Positions 43,767 through 53,794 are shown, numbered from the stretch's first letter. The stretch: 64,000 bases of DNA from Brevibacillus agri (GCF_004117055.1 NZ_CP026363.1:1651001-1715000), one strand, 5' to 3'. The notes: generated from the sequence alone by a model not told the origin. Numbers and translations are program-made.

Positions 43767-44789
43767 TTGGGAACAAGTAGCAAGTCTTGCCCACTGGCGG
43801 TCAAACGTTTGTATGCAAAAGGAGCTTACCCGCACCTGCGTTTTATCAGGCCACGCGTCGAGCGGGAGTGGATGCTCGGGCTGACAGCGGCACAGCTTGC
43901 GCAAGTCGCCGAATGGGAAAAAGACATGTGGAACGGCATCCACGGCTACATCGGCATTCACGGTGAGACGAATGACAGCGAGTATAAAGACGTGCCAGAG
44001 GAAAAGCAGCGGCTGCTTGCCGAAGCTTTTCAACCCATGGCGCACCGCGTCGACAATGAAATCAAAGGAATCCGTATTCATTACCCGACGGCGGCAACCG
44101 CGCAAAAGGCAAACATGAGCACAGACGCTTTCGAGGACTTTTTCTTCGACGTCTGCTCGTTTGACTACCGGAAAATGGCCAAGGCAAGCACGCCGCTGCT
44201 TGAGCTGATGGACAAAACGGATCAGGTGCGGATAGTGGGGCCGGGAACCGACCTGGCTTTTTCCATCAAAGGAATCGGCAAACAGGTGGCGGTCGGCAAG
44301 CGGAATATGCCGGACGGGGAAGTGTACACAGCGCCCGTGCGCGGCTCGCTCCACGGAACGATCCAGTACAACGCGCCAAGCCGCTACAGAGGGACGGCTT
44401 TTGACAACGTGCGCTTCACGTTTCGCGAGGGCAAGATCGTCGAGGCGACGGCGAATCATACCGAGAAGCTGAACGAAATACTGGATACGGATGAGGGAGC
44501 GCGCTACATCGGAGAGTTTGCGATTGCGTTTCATCCGCACATTTTGCACCCGATCGGCGACATTTTGTTCGATGAAAAAATCGCCGGGAGCTTCCACCTG
44601 ACGCCGGGACAGGCGTACGATTCGGCGGACAACGGCAATCGCAGCACGATTCACTGGGATTTGATCGCGATTCAAAGGCCGGAGTACGGCGGCGGGGAAA
44701 TCTGGTTTGACGACGTGTTGATCCGCAAAGACGGAAGGTTCGTGCACGAGGCTTTACTGGGGCTGAATCCGGAGCAGTTGATTTTGTAG
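43767..44789 (+). pseudogene. M29 family aminopeptidase, N-terminus missing
   Basis: From about 43790 the frame matches the 371-residue M29 aminopeptidases as recalled: MSTDAFEDFFFDVCSFDY, RIVGPGTDLAFSIKGIG, DEGARYIGEFAIAFHPHILH and NRSTIHWDLIAIQRPEYGGG with metal ligands. About 40 N-terminal residues and a proper start with a ribosome site are absent. The first codons (43767-43790) do not look like the family. The catalytic domain is complete, so low expression from an internal start is possible. Confidence 0.7.
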
Positions 44790-44816
44790 GAGGGCAGATG
44801 CGCCCTCCTTTTTTAT
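44788..44816. terminator. Bidirectional terminator
   Basis: AGGAGGGC pairs with GCCCTCCT around a short loop, with T and A tracts on the two sides. It serves the M29 remnant and the convergent transporter gene. Confidence 0.85.
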
Positions 44817-45241
44817 TTCAGCTTAAAGACGAGCACGCCTGCGATCATGATGCCGATTCCCAGCAGTTTGTTTGCGCCAAGCGGGACTTTTTCCACGCCG
44901 AACAAGCCGAGAGAGTCGATGAGCAGGGCGACGAGCAACTGGGAGATGAGCAGGATGGAGACGGAGTAGGCCGGGCCGATCAAGGTGATGCCTTTCATGA
45001 CGCTGAAAACGATCAGCGCCCCGAATACGCCTCCGAGCAAGTACAGCTTGTTCACTTCCTCGATTTTTTGCCAGTCCCCGTCGCGGACGATGGCGAAGAC
45101 GGCGAGCGAGACGAGGAAGCCCAGCCCGTGGACGATGGCGTTCGTTTGCCACAGGCCCAGCTTGTCGCTCGCCTGGGCATTGAAGACGCTCTGCAAGCAG
45201 ATGAACACGCCTGCGAGCAGCGAAAACAGAATGCCTTGCAT
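44813..45241 (-). CDS. YdcZ-type DMT family transporter
   Basis: The 142-residue protein has about five hydrophobic helices: MQGILFSLLAGVFICLQSVF, GLGFLVSLAVFAIV, GVFGALIVFSVMKGI, SVSILLISQLLVALLIDSLG and GIGIMIAGVLVF. This is the short DUF606/YdcZ form of drug/metabolite transporters, usually dimeric. The ATG at 45241 is chosen over a GTG three codons upstream, which would sit almost on the ribosome site. It is next to a Crp-type regulator with 27 bp between, so both share an operon. Confidence 0.82.
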   Translation of the reverse strand: MQGILFSLLAGVFICLQSVFNAQASDKLGLWQTNAIVHGLGFLVSLAVFAIVRDGDWQKIEEVNKLYLLGGVFGALIVFSVMKGITLIGPAYSVSILLISQLLVALLIDSLGLFGVEKVPLGANKLLGIGIMIAGVLVFKLK

Positions 45242-45268
45242 GCTTTTCACGCCCTCCTATGCGGCCAT

Positions 45269-45967
45269 TTATTCGTAAATGTTGCCGCTCGCAAGCTCCA
45301 CGACTTTTTTTCGATTGCGAATGTGCAACGCCCCTCTTTTCCGCTCGATGATGCCGGACGCGCTCATGCTCTGAATGACCCGGTTCAGATGACGGTAGCT
45401 CGTGCCGAGCAGCTCCGCTACTTCTGTGAGCTTCGCCGTCTTCAATTCGTCCGAGGCAGTCGGCTGCGTGCCGCCTTCGAGGGTGGAGAGCAGGTAGCTT
45501 GCGAAGCGGTTTTCCACCGGATACAGCAAATTCAGGCTCGTCGAGTTGGACGAGGTGTACAGCTTGTGGCTGATTTTTTGCAGGATGAACTGTAAAAAGC
45601 CCGGATGGTTCTGATAGCGCTCGTACAATACTTTGAAGGGCAAGGCAATCAGCTTGCCCGGATGGACAAATTCAACCGTGTTGCGCGCCTCCAGCCGCGT
45701 GACGAACTCCACGTCACCGATGATCGCCAGCGGGTTGTTGAAGCGCAGCAGCAGCGACTTGCCGTTGGGGAGCGTCGTGAAAATTTTGATTTTGCCTTCG
45801 ACGACGAAGTACATGTGCTGGAGCACGTCGCCTTTGGCGCACAACAGCTCGCCTTTTTCCGCCTGGTACAGATGCATTTCGCGGATGGCGGCAGCGTCGA
45901 ACAGCTCGTGCAGACAACTGTTTTCGATAAAAGCGTGGAGCACAGCTCGATCGTGTATTTCCTTCAT
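45269..45967 (-). CDS. Crp/Fnr family regulator (YeiL-like)
   Basis: The 232-residue protein has a cyclic-nucleotide-type beta barrel (AEKGELLCAKGDVLQHMYFVVEGK) and a C-terminal winged helix (KLTEVAELLGTSYRHLNRVIQSM). The arginine and serine of a true cAMP pocket are not obvious, so it probably senses something else. GGAGG lies six bases before the ATG at 45967. A perfect palindrome AGGACATATGTCCT upstream is the likely binding site. Confidence 0.85.
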   Translation of the reverse strand: MKEIHDRAVLHAFIENSCLHELFDAAAIREMHLYQAEKGELLCAKGDVLQHMYFVVEGKIKIFTTLPNGKSLLLRFNNPLAIIGDVEFVTRLEARNTVEFVHPGKLIALPFKVLYERYQNHPGFLQFILQKISHKLYTSSNSTSLNLLYPVENRFASYLLSTLEGGTQPTASDELKTAKLTEVAELLGTSYRHLNRVIQSMSASGIIERKRGALHIRNRKKVVELASGNIYE

Positions 45968-46038
45968 GGCAATCCTCCGAGAAAAAAGGATGGGGCAGAC
46001 GGCATCTTCTATAGTAAAAGACTGGGGGGCGAGAAAAA

Positions 46039-46052
46039 AGGACATATGTCCT
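46039..46052. promoter_or_regulatory. Palindrome AGGACATATGTCCT in a divergent promoter region
   Basis: A perfect 14-bp dyad lies about 70 bp before the Crp-type regulator gene and about 120 bp before the divergent oxidoreductase gene. Crp-family dimers bind sites of this size. Confidence 0.6.
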
Positions 46053-46170
46053 GTTGGCTGAAAGTGTGGCCGTGCAGGCGCTCGCTTTGCCAGAGAGTAG
46101 CAGGAATATCCCGCTTTGTTCCAGAACTATACGGGTAGGTATTACAGAGAGAAACGAGGGAGCTGGTAGC

Positions 46171-47055
46171 GTGACTGTACGTGCAGAAGAAACGGTTATC
46201 GGGTTTGTAGGAACGGGCGTCATGGGCAAAAGCATGGCGGGACATTTTTTGCGGGCAGGGTATCGGGTGCTCGTTTATACGCGCACGAAGGCAAAAGCCG
46301 AGGAACTGCTGGCGGCAGGAGCAGTCTGGAAGGAACGGGTAAGCGAGCTGGCTGCTGAAGCCAATGTCATCATTACGATGGTCGGATACCCGTCTGATGT
46401 GGAAGAAGTGTACCTTGGGCCTGAGGGCATCATTTCGCATGCGAAGCCGGGTACTTTTTTGATCGATATGACAACGTCGAAGCCTTCGCTCGCCCAAAAA
46501 ATATACGAGGAAGCGAAAAAGCATGCGCTGCATGCGCTGGACGCCCCGGTGTCCGGCGGAGATGTCGGAGCGCGGGAAGCGCGGCTTGCGATCATGGTCG
46601 GCGGCGATCAGGAAGCGTTCGACGCGGTGGAGCCGCTGCTTGCGGTCATGGGCAAAAACGTCGTTCTCCAGGGCGGCCCTGGTGCCGGACAGCATACGAA
46701 AATGTGCAACCAAATCTGCATCGCGACCAATATGATCGGCGTGTGCGAAGCGATCGCCTACGCGAAAAAAGCGGGATTGGACCCGGCGCGCGTGCTGACG
46801 AGCATCGAAGCGGGAGCGGCGGGCAGTTGGTCTTTGTCCAATCTGGCTCCGCGGATGATTGCGGGCAATTACGCGCCCGGCTTTTACATCAAGCATTTTA
46901 TCAAGGACATGGGCATCGCCCTGGAAGCGGCCGAGGAGATGGGACTGTTGACGCCTGGGCTCGCGCTGTCCAAGTCGCTCTATGAGGAGCTTGCGGAAAA
47001 AGGCGAGGCAGACAGCGGGACACAGGCGCTGATTAAATGGTTTGAACGCGAGTAG
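46171..47055 (+). CDS. NAD(P)-dependent oxidoreductase, 3-hydroxyisobutyrate dehydrogenase family
   Basis: The 294-residue protein starts with the dinucleotide site GFVGTGVMGKSMAGH. It has the substrate motif DAPVSGGDVGAREARL and the catalytic lysine in HTKMCNQI. The family reduces or oxidises beta-hydroxyacids such as tartronate semialdehyde, succinic semialdehyde or hydroxyisobutyrate. A link to GABA-derived succinic semialdehyde would be attractive but is unsupported. The GTG at 46171 with GAGGGAG upstream is taken as start; an open frame continues upstream without family similarity. Confidence 0.85.
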   Translation: MTVRAEETVIGFVGTGVMGKSMAGHFLRAGYRVLVYTRTKAKAEELLAAGAVWKERVSELAAEANVIITMVGYPSDVEEVYLGPEGIISHAKPGTFLIDMTTSKPSLAQKIYEEAKKHALHALDAPVSGGDVGAREARLAIMVGGDQEAFDAVEPLLAVMGKNVVLQGGPGAGQHTKMCNQICIATNMIGVCEAIAYAKKAGLDPARVLTSIEAGAAGSWSLSNLAPRMIAGNYAPGFYIKHFIKDMGIALEAAEEMGLLTPGLALSKSLYEELAEKGEADSGTQALIKWFERE

Positions 47056-47083
47056 CACAATTTGGAAAGAGTAAAGCAAACAA

Positions 47084-47114
47084 AAAAGGAGCCCGCACGA
47101 GAAGGGCTCCTTTT
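47084..47114. terminator. Bidirectional terminator
   Basis: AAAAGGAGCCC pairs with GGGCTCCTTTT around a 9-nt loop. Confidence 0.85.
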
Positions 47115-47153
47115 GCTTGGTTATGTCGAGGATTGAGGCGGCTGTCCGTTTTC

Positions 47154-48215
47154 CTATTTGGCATTGACCCGCACGTCCAGCACTTCTTTGGAAACAGGTC
47201 TGTTTTTGGACATCGGGGTTCCCATTTTTTTTACTTCCAAAATGTCGAGCAAAAATACAAACGACGGAATCCCCACGATCAGTCCCCAGACGCCGAAGAA
47301 GTGTTCGGAGAAGATCAGGACGACGAACGTGTAAAAAATCGGCAGATGGGTCTTCGACGCCATCAGGCGAGGGTTGAGGACGTAAGCTTCCATGGCGTGA
47401 ATCAGCATGATGAACACCAGCAGGTAGATCACCGTAGGCAAGCCGCCGATGCTAAAGGCGATGGCGCTGAGCGGAATCAGGGAAATGATGACGCCGGCCA
47501 CGGGGATCAGCCCGAGCACGAACACCATCAGCGCCAGGCCAAACAAGTTCGGGAAGCCGAGAATCCACAGGCCGATGACCGTGAACACAGTGTTGAACAG
47601 GGCGATCAGCAACTGGGTTTCAATGACTTTTCCAAAGGTCAAAATAAACTTTTGGCTGAAATATTCAATCTCGTTGTACAGCCACGACAGCTTGCTGGTG
47701 CGGAACTGCGCGGTAAACGCGATCACGTTGTCCTTGCCCAGCAGGAAAAACAGGCTGAGCAGCAGCGCCAGAAACAGGTTGAAGCCCATGTCCTTGACGA
47801 CCGTCAAAAAGTCAAGACTCCCTTTGACAAGCCCTTTCATGTCAAGCTTGTCTAGGGCGGACATGAGATAAGGCGCAAATTCGTTATGCTGGTTTTCCCG
47901 CACCACCTGCTCGATGAGGTGGATCAATTGCCCGGTTTGATGAATCAGGGCCGGGAAAGCTTTCATCCCTCCGCCAACCAGAAAGGCCGTCAACAGTGCG
48001 TAGAGGGCTATGAGAATCAATTTGGGATGGACGGGCACGAGCTTGTGAGTCGCCCTGGTGAGAAACAGGTGCAGCCGATCCATCAAAAATGTGACGAGAA
48101 ACGTGAGCAAAACGACATTGAGCATGCTTCCGAGCGAGTAGAGCAGGAAACAAAACAACGCCAAAATACCGAAACGTCTGAAATCCTTATTTTGCAAGAC
48201 GGTGAGCAAGTTCAT
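47154..48215 (-). CDS. AI-2E family transporter
   Basis: The 353-residue membrane protein has the AI-2E (UPF0118) layout of about seven to eight helices. Conserved regions include LPTVIYLLVFIMLIHAMEAYVLNP and PIFYTFVVLIFSEHFFGVWGLIVGIP. Members export autoinducer-2 or act in Na+/H+ exchange; which applies is unknown. It is divergent from a two-component system with a 130-bp intergenic region. Confidence 0.85.
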   Translation of the reverse strand: MNLLTVLQNKDFRRFGILALFCFLLYSLGSMLNVVLLTFLVTFLMDRLHLFLTRATHKLVPVHPKLILIALYALLTAFLVGGGMKAFPALIHQTGQLIHLIEQVVRENQHNEFAPYLMSALDKLDMKGLVKGSLDFLTVVKDMGFNLFLALLLSLFFLLGKDNVIAFTAQFRTSKLSWLYNEIEYFSQKFILTFGKVIETQLLIALFNTVFTVIGLWILGFPNLFGLALMVFVLGLIPVAGVIISLIPLSAIAFSIGGLPTVIYLLVFIMLIHAMEAYVLNPRLMASKTHLPIFYTFVVLIFSEHFFGVWGLIVGIPSFVFLLDILEVKKMGTPMSKNRPVSKEVLDVRVNAK

Positions 48216-48345
48216 GGGAACATCCTTTCCAATTTCGAGACGCGCTATTTTCTATGCTAAGCTTACCGTAACGATGTGTATTTCCTGTGTCTTTTTTTGG
48301 CGAATGCTGTAATTATCACACCATCCAAGGAAGGGAGAGCCATCC

Positions 48346-49026
48346 ATGAAGCGACAGGTGCTGCTTGTCGAAGACGAGAGCCGCATCCGCGAAATCGTCG
48401 CGGACTACTTCGAGCAGGAGCAATGGATTGTACACGAAGCGGAAAACGGAAAGCAAGCCATTCAGATGCTGGAAAGCCTCCGGGTCGATCTGGTCATTCT
48501 CGACATTTTGATGCCGGAGATGGATGGCTGGACGGTTTGCAAAGAAATCCGCACAACCTCTGATGTGCCGATCATCATCCTCACCGCCAAGTCCGAAGAA
48601 GACGACAAGATGCAAGGCTTTGAGCTTGGCGCCGACGATTACGTCACGAAGCCGTTCAGCCCGCGAGTGCTGGTCGCCAGGGCCAACTCCTTGATGAAGC
48701 GGGTTGAGGGCACGGTCAGAGGAACCGACCATCTGCTGCGCTTCGGCCAGGTCGTCATTAATCGGCATGCCCGGCGCATGAAGATCAGGGGCGAAGAAAT
48801 CGACCTCGCCCCGAAAGAGTATGAGTTGCTCGTCTATCTTATCAAAAATGCCGGGATCGTGCTGTCGCGGGAAACGATCATGGATCACGTCTGGGGCTTC
48901 GACTACTTTGGCGATTTGCGCGTCGTCGACACCCATATCAAGAAGCTTCGCAGCAAGCTCGGCAGCGAAGCGCGACACATCCGGACAGTTATCAAGGCAG
49001 GCTATACGTTCGAGGAAGAGCGATGA
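48346..49026 (+). CDS. OmpR-family response regulator
   Basis: The 226-residue protein has a complete receiver (VLLVEDESRIRE, phospho-acceptor in DILMPEMDGW, DDYVTKPFSP) and a complete winged helix (LAPKEYELLVYL, DTHIKKLRSKLG, YTFEEER). AAGGAAGGGAG precedes the ATG. Its stop overlaps the start of the kinase gene by ATGA, giving translational coupling. Confidence 0.9.
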   Translation: MKRQVLLVEDESRIREIVADYFEQEQWIVHEAENGKQAIQMLESLRVDLVILDILMPEMDGWTVCKEIRTTSDVPIIILTAKSEEDDKMQGFELGADDYVTKPFSPRVLVARANSLMKRVEGTVRGTDHLLRFGQVVINRHARRMKIRGEEIDLAPKEYELLVYLIKNAGIVLSRETIMDHVWGFDYFGDLRVVDTHIKKLRSKLGSEARHIRTVIKAGYTFEEER

Positions 49027-50798
49027 AAAAATGGGGCGTCACACTCAAGCTGTTTGCCATCACTTCATCGTGTTTCCTGTTGTTTTATACGATTATCATG
49101 ATCGGTCAGTTACTTTTTTTTGAGCAATTTTATCAATCGAAAAAGCTGGACGACCTGGAGAAGAAGCTCGAAGCGTTTGCCAAAGAGTACGTCTCGCGGG
49201 AATGGGACGCAGAGAGCATGGCCCGGGAGTTGTCCGTTTTTATCAGCCGCAACAAGACGCAACTGGCGATTGTCAGCCCAAACGGCCAGGTGAAGTACGA
49301 CAATCCGTTTCGCATCGTCATTCGCGATCGCGAAGGCAAAAACGTGAAAATCTCGCTGTCCCTGCTCCCGGAGGAAGACCGCAGCGCCCTTTTGAGCGCG
49401 AATCTGCACAAAGGCGACCGGATTGAAGCGATCGGCGTCTTTGAGGAAGGGCTGCTGCAGGAGATGTTTTATCCGCGCGTCATTAAAAAAGCGGGGGCAG
49501 CCGATATCGGCACGTTGCGAGGGAGCGACACGACTCTGACGCTGTCGACTGTCTCCGGCGAAATTACCGAGCTGTTTTTGCCTGCGCCCAACCAGTGGAA
49601 TTTGCGGCAAGGGATTCTGTTTCATGTGCTGAAGGACTTATTCCCGTTATCGGAGGAACGCAAACGCGCGCTGGAGGGCGGAAGCGTGCTGGAGGAGGAA
49701 TGGGTGGAGCCGTGGAGCGGCGTGCGCAGCCTGGTTGCGATTCACCCGATCGTACAGGACGGGCGGCTCAGTGAACTGGTCGTCGCCCTCACCTCCTTGC
49801 AGCAGATCAGCGAGGCAAACGATGCACTGCGGCTGTTTTACGTCTACATCGGAATCGGCGGCTTCGCGCTGATCCTGCTGTTGTCCCTGCTTTTGTCCAA
49901 AATCGTCACCAAGCCGCTACTTTCCTTAAACAAAAGCGCCCTGCGCATGGCGCGGCTCGACTTCTCGGTCAAGTCGCCGATTATCCGCAACGACGAGTTC
50001 GGCAGCCTGGCGCGCAGTCTGAACACGATGGCGGAAAAGCTGGATGTGACGCTGCGGGAGTTGCAGCAAGCCAACGAACAACTGCGCAGCGAGATGGACC
50101 ACAAGCAGCGGATGGAGCTGATCCAGAAGGAGTTTGTCTCCAATGCCTCGCACGAGCTGAAAACGCCGCTGAGCATCGTGAAAAGCTTCGCGGAAGGGCT
50201 GCGGGACGGCGTCGGCGAGAACAAGCGCGAGCGCTACATCGAGGTCATCCTCGACGAGACGGAAAAAATGGAGGAACTCGTCCGCGATTTGCTGGAGCTG
50301 GCCAAGCTGGAGTCGAAGACGATCAAGCTGAAAAAGAGCTGGTTTTTCTTAAGCGAGCTGACGGAGGAAATCGTCGAGCGGCTGATGCATCATTTCCGCG
50401 AAAAAGAGCTGCGGGCCGTGACGATTTTGGCCAACGAGGAAGCGCTGTACGCCGATCAGGAGAAAATCGAGCAAGTGTTGCTCAACATGCTGGTCAACGC
50501 CATCCGCCATGCGAATCCGGGCAGCGAGATTACCGTGCGGATCGAAGGCGAGGCGCAAGCGCTGCGCGTCACGATTGAAAATGAAGGCGAGCAAATCCCG
50601 CAGGAGCAACTCGCTTTTGTCTGGGACCGCTTTTACCGGATTGAGCGCTCGCGAAACCGCAAGACAGGCGGGACCGGGCTCGGACTTGCCATCGTCCGGC
50701 ACATTCTGGAACTGCATGAAGCCTCCTACAGTGTGCGAAATACGAAGACAGGCGTCGCTTTTTCCTTTTCGCTGCCCACCCATGGAAAAGGAAAGTGA
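49023..50798 (+). CDS. Sensor histidine kinase with large extracytoplasmic domain
   Basis: The 591-residue kinase has membrane helices at about residues 10-34 and 275-298, leaving a roughly 240-residue outer sensor with no family I recognise. HAMP follows (KPLLSLNKSALRMARLDFSV), then a coiled linker, HisKA SNASHELKTPLSIVKSF (about residue 380), and HATPase motifs NMLVNAIRHANPG and GTGLGLAIV. It forms a pair with the preceding regulator. A WG-repeat surface protein gene follows after 68 bp. Confidence 0.9.
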   Translation: MKKWGVTLKLFAITSSCFLLFYTIIMIGQLLFFEQFYQSKKLDDLEKKLEAFAKEYVSREWDAESMARELSVFISRNKTQLAIVSPNGQVKYDNPFRIVIRDREGKNVKISLSLLPEEDRSALLSANLHKGDRIEAIGVFEEGLLQEMFYPRVIKKAGAADIGTLRGSDTTLTLSTVSGEITELFLPAPNQWNLRQGILFHVLKDLFPLSEERKRALEGGSVLEEEWVEPWSGVRSLVAIHPIVQDGRLSELVVALTSLQQISEANDALRLFYVYIGIGGFALILLLSLLLSKIVTKPLLSLNKSALRMARLDFSVKSPIIRNDEFGSLARSLNTMAEKLDVTLRELQQANEQLRSEMDHKQRMELIQKEFVSNASHELKTPLSIVKSFAEGLRDGVGENKRERYIEVILDETEKMEELVRDLLELAKLESKTIKLKKSWFFLSELTEEIVERLMHHFREKELRAVTILANEEALYADQEKIEQVLLNMLVNAIRHANPGSEITVRIEGEAQALRVTIENEGEQIPQEQLAFVWDRFYRIERSRNRKTGGTGLGLAIVRHILELHEASYSVRNTKTGVAFSFSLPTHGKGK

Positions 50799-50866
50799 AA
50801 CCAACGTGGCCGTTTGCGCGTCTGACTGATAGCAAGCAAAAAGCACAGGGGGAGGCCAACAAGCCC

Positions 50867-53782
50867 ATGAAACATAAAGCGATCAGTCTGATGGCGGCTG
50901 CGCTGCTCTGCGCGAGCGCATGGACAGCTCCGGTGCAAGCGGCTTCGTTTGCAACCGTTCAGCCGTACTTGACGGATTACAAGATCGGTTTCACCAATGG
51001 CAACGAGCTGGTAACGAAAGCCCAGTACGATGCATTCGACTACTCTGCGCACGCGGTGATCGTCACCAAGGCCGGAAAAAAAGGATTGCTCGACGTGCGT
51101 ACCGGCAAGGAAATCACTCCCGCCGTCTGGGACGAGATCGAAATTCCCGGCTCGAATAACATCGCCATCGTGCAAAAAGGCGGCTGGTTTCAATACATCG
51201 ACCTGACGACGAAAAAGCTGTCAGCCACGAAGTTTGCAGGGGCGCACAGCTACTATCTGTCTTCTGACCATGACCCAGTCATTGTGCTGGGCGGACAGAC
51301 TTCCATGCTGCTGGACAAAACGGGCAAGGTGCTGATTCCTCCCGTGGCAGGCAAGCTGTCCATCGTCTCGCTGATTCCCCCAGAGGTAAAGGGCGATCAG
51401 GAAGCAGACGCGACGCGCTACGTTGTGGCGACGACCGCGAAGGCGATGACCTTGTACGATCTGGTGACGTTCAAGCCGAGATTTTCCTTGCCGGGGGCCG
51501 CGCTGATTCCCAATGAAGGCGGGCCAAAGACTGCCTATCTCAAGGTGCGCTCGGGCGGCAAGGAAGGTCTGGTCGATGTGAATGGACAGTACGTGCTGCC
51601 TGCGCAATACAAGGCGATCTACACCTGGAACCATGGATATTTTCAACTGGTGGGGCCAAACGGAGTCGGTTTGTGGAAGGACGGACAGCTTTTGGCGGAG
51701 CCGCTCTATGCCGAGGTGGGATTTGCGCATAGCAACCCGGATTTGTACTGGACCGTCTCCAAAGATATTGTGACCTACCATTCCATCGCCAAAGGAACGG
51801 CTCATTCGTTGAAAAAGGGCGCGGACTATTTGCGCGACAGCTACGTGCTGGGACAGGACCCGAAGACGGGCATGTACGGCGTTGTGCAGGTAGACGCAGG
51901 AGTGGTGATCCCGTTCGTGCATCCGCGCGTGGAAGGGGCGCCTGCCTCCCGTCTGCTGGTGCGCAGCGACGGGAAAAAGACGATTCTCCCCGGTTGGGAA
52001 AAGCCGATCCGCGAACCGGACTTCTGGTTCGATTCGTTGACGCCGTTAGGCAGTTACGGTCTGCAGAGCGTCAAGGACGGCAGCAAAATCGGGCTGTATT
52101 CGGAGCGCGAAGGTTTGCTGCTCACACCAGCAGAAAATCGGGTCATTCGCTATGAGGAAGCTTCGGGACAGGTGGTGGTAACCGAGCCGGATGGAAAAGT
52201 GCTACGCTTCGGTGGCATTAGTGGCAAGCCGGAGAGCGAACACGACGTCCAGCCGTTGTCCGAGCAGTTGAATGCGGTGTACGAAGCGGGCAAAGGGAGC
52301 GTAATCGTCGACCGTTCGACCGATAAACCGATCAGCAAGCATTATGAACAGCTTTACGCAGACGATGCCTCCAAGCTGATCGTCGCAGCAGATGGGCAGA
52401 CGGCTGACCTGTACACGCCAGACGGCACGCTGCTCACGACAGAGATCAAGCTGGCGCGGTGGAAGGGGCGCTACGACGCTCCGCCCGTCACCATCATGCA
52501 GGTGGGCGACGCCTTCTACACATTGGGCGTGAAGGAGGGCACAAACAAGCGGGCATTCATCCGGATCGCAGACGGGCAGTTGCAGGTCGCAGGCGAGTTT
52601 GCGTATCGGGAGGCTGCGGAAATAGCGATGGGCGAGAAAAAAGCGGCCGTTGCGATGCGGGCGGACGGGACGCTCGATGTTTGGGCGCAGGAAGGCAGCC
52701 GGCTCGTGCAAAAGCTGGCGAACGCAACCGGATACGAGACAGCCTCTACTTTCGACAAGCTGCTGGTGCAAACGAAAGATGGCTGGGATGTGTACTCCTC
52801 TTCGCTGGAGCGCATCACCACAGGGAACTACCAGTCGTTGAAGCCGCTGCCGCAAAGCGACAAAAGACCAGGCGTTGTCGTCTACCAGGATAAGCAGACG
52901 GGCTTGTACGGGCTTTTGGCAGCAGACGGCAGACAGTTGACTGCTCCCAGGTACGAAGCGATCAAGCCGTCCGGCGAAGTCTTTCCCGGACTTTGGCTGC
53001 ACGACGACACACAGCCGCCATTTGCGTTTGCGACGAAGGACCAGTTCGGCTATCTCGATCAGGACGGCAAAGAGCTGTTTACGACCAAGTTCCTGACGAA
53101 AAAGCCTGTGATTACGTATCGCCCGCTCCAGTTGCAAAGCTTCGAGGCATATACGACACTGATGAAACAAAACCCGCTGGAGCTTGTCGACTTCGGCAAG
53201 CCGTATAGCTGGTCCGGGAAGGGCAGCAGCGAGAGCAAGTTTTACGCGAATCTCGCGCTGTATGTGGGACTGCCACAGGGCGCAGGAAAAGCAGAGGTGT
53301 TCGCGGCACTGGAAGCAAAAGGCGCGATCAAGCCCGATGCGAAACGCGCTGACATGAGCGACGAAGACATGTACAGCCTCGCCTACTTCATGCCGACAGG
53401 CAAAAGCAGCCAGTCGCTGACCGCCAAGGAGTTGACGGAATGGGCGCAAAAGCGGGGCATCGTGCCGCAGCGTGGAGGCATGAGCTACTATATGTCGATG
53501 GATTTGTACAAAGAGTATCACCAGATGTTTTTTGCGGAGCTGTTACGATCGGTGGCGGGGAAAAAGCTCGCGAAGCCGAAAGTGCTGAAGGCTGGAGAGC
53601 TGTCGCCTGAGCAGAAGGCGCTGGTCGAGACGATGCTGCTGGTCAACGGAAAGCAGGCGAACCAGTTGCCGCTGCCGTTGCCGCAGGCGGAGTGGAACCG
53701 GGGCGTTCAAGGATTTTTGACAGCATACCAAAAACAGGCAGCCGGACTTCTTGCCGCCTACGAAAAGCAAGCCGGAAATTGA
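50867..53782 (+). CDS. Secreted WG-repeat protein
   Basis: The 971-residue protein has a signal peptide (MKHKAISLMAAALLCASAW, cleavage near VQAA). The mature part contains many WG-type repeats of about 50-60 residues (KKGLLDVRTGKEITPAVWDEIE, KEGLVDVNGQYVLPAQYKAI, GLLAADGRQLTAPRYEAI), which form beta-propeller-like or pentein-like surfaces. A C-terminal region of about 200 residues with FYANLALYVGLPQ and SLTAKELTEWAQKRG is helical and may be an SLH-like wall-binding part. It is likely cotranscribed with the upstream two-component system, and could be its sensor partner or output. Confidence 0.8.
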   Translation: MKHKAISLMAAALLCASAWTAPVQAASFATVQPYLTDYKIGFTNGNELVTKAQYDAFDYSAHAVIVTKAGKKGLLDVRTGKEITPAVWDEIEIPGSNNIAIVQKGGWFQYIDLTTKKLSATKFAGAHSYYLSSDHDPVIVLGGQTSMLLDKTGKVLIPPVAGKLSIVSLIPPEVKGDQEADATRYVVATTAKAMTLYDLVTFKPRFSLPGAALIPNEGGPKTAYLKVRSGGKEGLVDVNGQYVLPAQYKAIYTWNHGYFQLVGPNGVGLWKDGQLLAEPLYAEVGFAHSNPDLYWTVSKDIVTYHSIAKGTAHSLKKGADYLRDSYVLGQDPKTGMYGVVQVDAGVVIPFVHPRVEGAPASRLLVRSDGKKTILPGWEKPIREPDFWFDSLTPLGSYGLQSVKDGSKIGLYSEREGLLLTPAENRVIRYEEASGQVVVTEPDGKVLRFGGISGKPESEHDVQPLSEQLNAVYEAGKGSVIVDRSTDKPISKHYEQLYADDASKLIVAADGQTADLYTPDGTLLTTEIKLARWKGRYDAPPVTIMQVGDAFYTLGVKEGTNKRAFIRIADGQLQVAGEFAYREAAEIAMGEKKAAVAMRADGTLDVWAQEGSRLVQKLANATGYETASTFDKLLVQTKDGWDVYSSSLERITTGNYQSLKPLPQSDKRPGVVVYQDKQTGLYGLLAADGRQLTAPRYEAIKPSGEVFPGLWLHDDTQPPFAFATKDQFGYLDQDGKELFTTKFLTKKPVITYRPLQLQSFEAYTTLMKQNPLELVDFGKPYSWSGKGSSESKFYANLALYVGLPQGAGKAEVFAALEAKGAIKPDAKRADMSDEDMYSLAYFMPTGKSSQSLTAKELTEWAQKRGIVPQRGGMSYYMSMDLYKEYHQMFFAELLRSVAGKKLAKPKVLKAGELSPEQKALVETMLLVNGKQANQLPLPLPQAEWNRGVQGFLTAYQKQAAGLLAAYEKQAGN

Positions 53783-53794
53783 GCGTGCCGAAAG

